Of a DNA stretch of 64,000 nucleotides, positions 62,724-64,000 are shown one piece after another. The stretch covers positions 871,222 through 935,221 of the forward strand of contig NZ_MORL01000001.1 of the NCBI RefSeq assembly GCF_001870735.1, in the 5' to 3' direction. The notes under the pieces were generated by a model, which did no database searches, was not told the origin of the DNA, and worked only from the letters and a program-made list of their open reading frames with translations. A program made the translations under genes and the position numbers. Numbering within the stretch: position 1 is the stretch's first letter; each line of letters starts with the position of its first letter. This DNA is from Arsenicibacter rosenii. Its GTDB lineage: Bacteria > Bacteroidota > Bacteroidia > Cytophagales > Spirosomataceae.

Positions 62724-62748
62724 TTACAAATTTGAGAGCATAGTTTTG
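62718..62748 (+). promoter_or_regulatory. Bacteroidota promoter for tRNA-Lys
   Basis: TTG at 62718-62720, a 20-nt spacer and TAGTTTTG at 62741-62748 match the primary-sigma promoter (TTG-N20-TAnnTTTG). The tRNA starts 51 nt downstream. The TTG lies next to the start codon of the divergent TPR/SH3 gene. Confidence 0.75.
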
Positions 62749-62798
62749 CACCGCGATTCAGGAAAAGCACAGAGCTAACAAAAATCGCAGCCAGTTCC

Positions 62799-62871
62799 GA
62801 TCTGGTAGCTCAGCTGGTAGAGCAATACACTTTTAATGTATGGGTCCTGGGTTCGAATCCCAGCCGGATCA
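62799..62871 (+). tRNA. tRNA-Lys (anticodon TTT)
   Basis: A complete 73-nt cloverleaf. The acceptor stem is GATCTGG (62799-62805) with CCGGATC (62864-62870), discriminator A at 62871. The D stem is GCTC/GAGC. The anticodon stem is ATACA/TGTAT with loop CTTTTAA, anticodon TTT at 62832-62834. The T arm is CTGGG-TTCGAAT-CCCAG. CCA is not encoded. It is transcribed alone and ends at a strong terminator. Confidence 0.96.
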
Positions 62872-62873
62872 CG

Positions 62874-62901
62874 AAAAAAGCCCCGAAACCGGGGCTTTTT
62901 T
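62874..62901. terminator. Terminator shared by tRNA-Lys and the DUF3127 gene
   Basis: AAAAAAGCCCCG (62874-62885) and CGGGGCTTTTTT (62890-62901) form a 12-bp stem with a 4-nt loop and T-runs both ways. Confidence 0.88.
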
Positions 62902-62904
62902 GTT

Positions 62905-63300
62905 TTAGAACGGTAAGTCATTTGACTCTTCTTCGAATGACATCCCGAACGGTGAGGCAGCTGGCTGGCTGGCCGGCCGTTCTGCCCGTGGAGCCGGTGA
63001 AGACGCTTCCGGCCGAATCGAATCTCCCTCTGCCAGTTCAATCCGCCAGGCACGGGCTTCCGTAAACCAACGGTCATTCCATTCCCGCGACTCAATATTG
63101 AACGTCACTTTCAGGGTATCGCCGGGGGTAAACTGTTTCAGATCATTTGCTTTATCTCCCCACGCAGCCATACACACCTTTTTAGGAAACTGATCGATGG
63201 TTTCGATAACAAATTCCTGCTTGTTCCATGCACCATTCCGACCCTGCCCTGTGACCTCTGCCAGGGTTTTAACTAATTTACCGGTTAATTCTAACGCCAT
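62905..63300 (-). CDS. DUF3127 protein with SSB-like acidic C-terminal tip
   Basis: A 131-residue protein. The first 90 residues are a DUF3127/OB-like beta domain (MALELTGKLVKTLAEVTGQG, FVIETIDQFPKKVCMAAWG). A Pro/Ala/Ser linker leads to EEESNDLPF, very like the DDDIPF tip by which SSB recruits DNA-repair proteins. It may bind single-stranded nucleic acid and recruit partners, but binding has not been shown here. It converges on tRNA-Lys. Confidence 0.82.
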   Translation of the reverse strand: MALELTGKLVKTLAEVTGQGRNGAWNKQEFVIETIDQFPKKVCMAAWGDKANDLKQFTPGDTLKVTFNIESREWNDRWFTEARAWRIELAEGDSIRPEASSPAPRAERPASQPAASPFGMSFEEESNDLPF

Positions 63301-63374
63301 GTTTTGTTGAAAGTTAACAGTTTGTACACCACTCCGCTATGCTTTTTTGCATGCAGCGATAACCTGCGTTACAC

Positions 63375-63410
63375 TGCGGGCGCACATCAAATGCCTTTGA
63401 TGCCGCCGCA
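63375..63410. other. Hairpin in the elbB / DUF3127 intergenic region
   Basis: CATCAAA (63385-63391) and TTTGATG (63396-63402) with outer TGCGG/CCGCA (63375-63379, 63406-63410) form a two-part hairpin in the 215-bp gap. It has no T-tract; role unknown. Confidence 0.3.
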
Positions 63411-63515
63411 AACGAAGCCCTGCAACCTGTCTGCTGTTGTATAAACGAAAGGTTAAAATTACGATTTTCTGGCGTTTTTTCACGAAATTCCGGCCAAACA
63501 ATCCCATTAAACTAC

Positions 63516-64000
63516 ATGAAAATTGGTGTTCTTTTCCATGGTTCAGGAGTCTTCGACGGCACTGAAATTCAGGAAGCCGTCTTTACCCTGCTGGCCCTTG
63601 CCGAAGTCGGTGCAGAGGCCGTTTGTTTTGCTCCGGACGTTAATCAGCATCATGTGCTAAATCACCTAACCGGCGACGAAATGCCGGAAGTCCGGAATGT
63701 ACTGGTCGAGTCGGCACGGATCGCACGGGGTCAGATTGCCGACCTGGCAACCATTTCTGCCCATGATCTGGACGGGCTGGTGATGCCCGGCGGCTTTGGC
63801 ACGGCGAAAAACATCACCAACTGGGCCTTCGCCGGACCTGACGGGACCATCCTCCCTTCAGTCAAACAATTGATTCTGGACCTTGTGGCGCAGCAAAAAC
63901 CGATCGTCGGCCTTTGCATGAGCCCGACCACGATAGCTAAGGCACTCGAAGGATCAGGCATCCAAAGCACCCTTACGGTAGGCACAGACGCCGAAGCATC
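63516..64000 (+). CDS. elbB: ElbB-type isoprenoid/glyoxalase III-like (DJ-1/PfpI) protein, 5' part
   Basis: The first 161 codons of a DJ-1/PfpI-superfamily protein of the ElbB/ES1 type, cut by the window edge. MKIGVLFHGSGVFDGTEIQE, QHHVLNHLTGDE, NVLVESARIARGQIADL and DGLVMPGGFGTAKNITNW match ElbB. The nucleophile-elbow Cys of the family is likely in LCMSP. E. coli ElbB has weak glyoxalase activity and affects isoprenoid synthesis, though its true role is uncertain. Confidence 0.92.
   Translation, partial: MKIGVLFHGSGVFDGTEIQEAVFTLLALAEVGAEAVCFAPDVNQHHVLNHLTGDEMPEVRNVLVESARIARGQIADLATISAHDLDGLVMPGGFGTAKNITNWAFAGPDGTILPSVKQLILDLVAQQKPIVGLCMSPTTIAKALEGSGIQSTLTVGTDAEA

Noticed and set aside
62775-63095. 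Minus-strand frame whose protein contains IRTQDPYIKSVLLYQLSY
   Set aside because: This is the antisense translation of tRNA-Lys, a known annotation artefact, fused to antisense of the DUF3127 gene.
1-64000. CRISPR array, prophage, insertion sequence or rRNA
   Set aside because: I saw no regular spacer repeats, transposase, integrase, phage structural gene or rRNA sequence.

Overview
The window looks like chromosome of a Bacteroidota species, most probably order Cytophagales and close to Spirosoma. The evidence is two type IX secretion C-terminal signals (a CHU_C/gliding-motility type at 50130-52388 and a type A signal at 57892-59247), Bacteroidota primary-sigma promoters (TTG-N20/21-TAnnTTTG at 2033-2064 and 62718-62748), a transketolase split into two genes, many Tat-type or lipoprotein sugar enzymes, and roughly 50% GC with few Shine-Dalgarno sites. 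The genus is inferred. I see no rRNA, CRISPR array, prophage or transposase.

Layout. 1-8.8 kb: end of an Fe-S serine dehydratase gene, an AI-2E transporter, a fatty acid hydroxylase, mnmA, a TrpF-like protein that has lost its catalytic residues, a PspC/LiaF envelope-stress pair, and an ECF sigma / membrane protein / Spy-like operon. 8.8-15.7 kb: one seven-gene minus-strand run (FAH-family hydrolase, M23 peptidase, peroxiredoxin, transketolase N half, AAA ATPase, TOPRIM-like protein, transketolase C half). The ATPase/TOPRIM pair sits between the two halves of transketolase. Part of the ATPase gene is much more AT-rich than its neighbours, which makes the pair my best candidate for an undescribed defence-type system. 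15.8-28.6 kb: M48 lipoprotein, sucC, LolD-type ATPase, CsbD, a DUF1501/DUF1800 pair, a formylglycine-generating-enzyme-like lipoprotein with both active-site cysteines, intradiol dioxygenase, cupin, YgiQ, DUF2911 and DinB genes.

28.7-37.6 kb: a carbohydrate-use cluster with GH88, Old Yellow Enzyme-type and SDR genes tightly coupled, then a Tat-exported Gfo/Idh/MocA oxidoreductase, an MFS transporter, GH125 and a polysaccharide deacetylase. The coupled order suggests cytoplasmic processing of an unsaturated or oxidised uronic sugar. 37.8-50 kb: two more ECF sigma genes, a small mechanosensitive-type channel, a split 5'-nucleotidase, an M61 peptidase, pirin, a membrane-anchored SDR, a protein made of exact 23-residue repeats, a CBS protein and a second Gfo/Idh/MocA enzyme. 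50-64 kb: T9SS surface protein, RlmD, DnaB interrupted in its P-loop by a 346-residue intein with a LAGLIDADG endonuclease, PhoH, secreted M43 protease, GNAT, ComEC, a TPR/SH3 membrane protein, tRNA-Lys(TTT), a DUF3127 protein with an SSB-like acidic tip, and a truncated elbB gene.

Most operon ends carry strong hairpin terminators, often shared by convergent genes. Many of these were identified by eye from inverted repeats.
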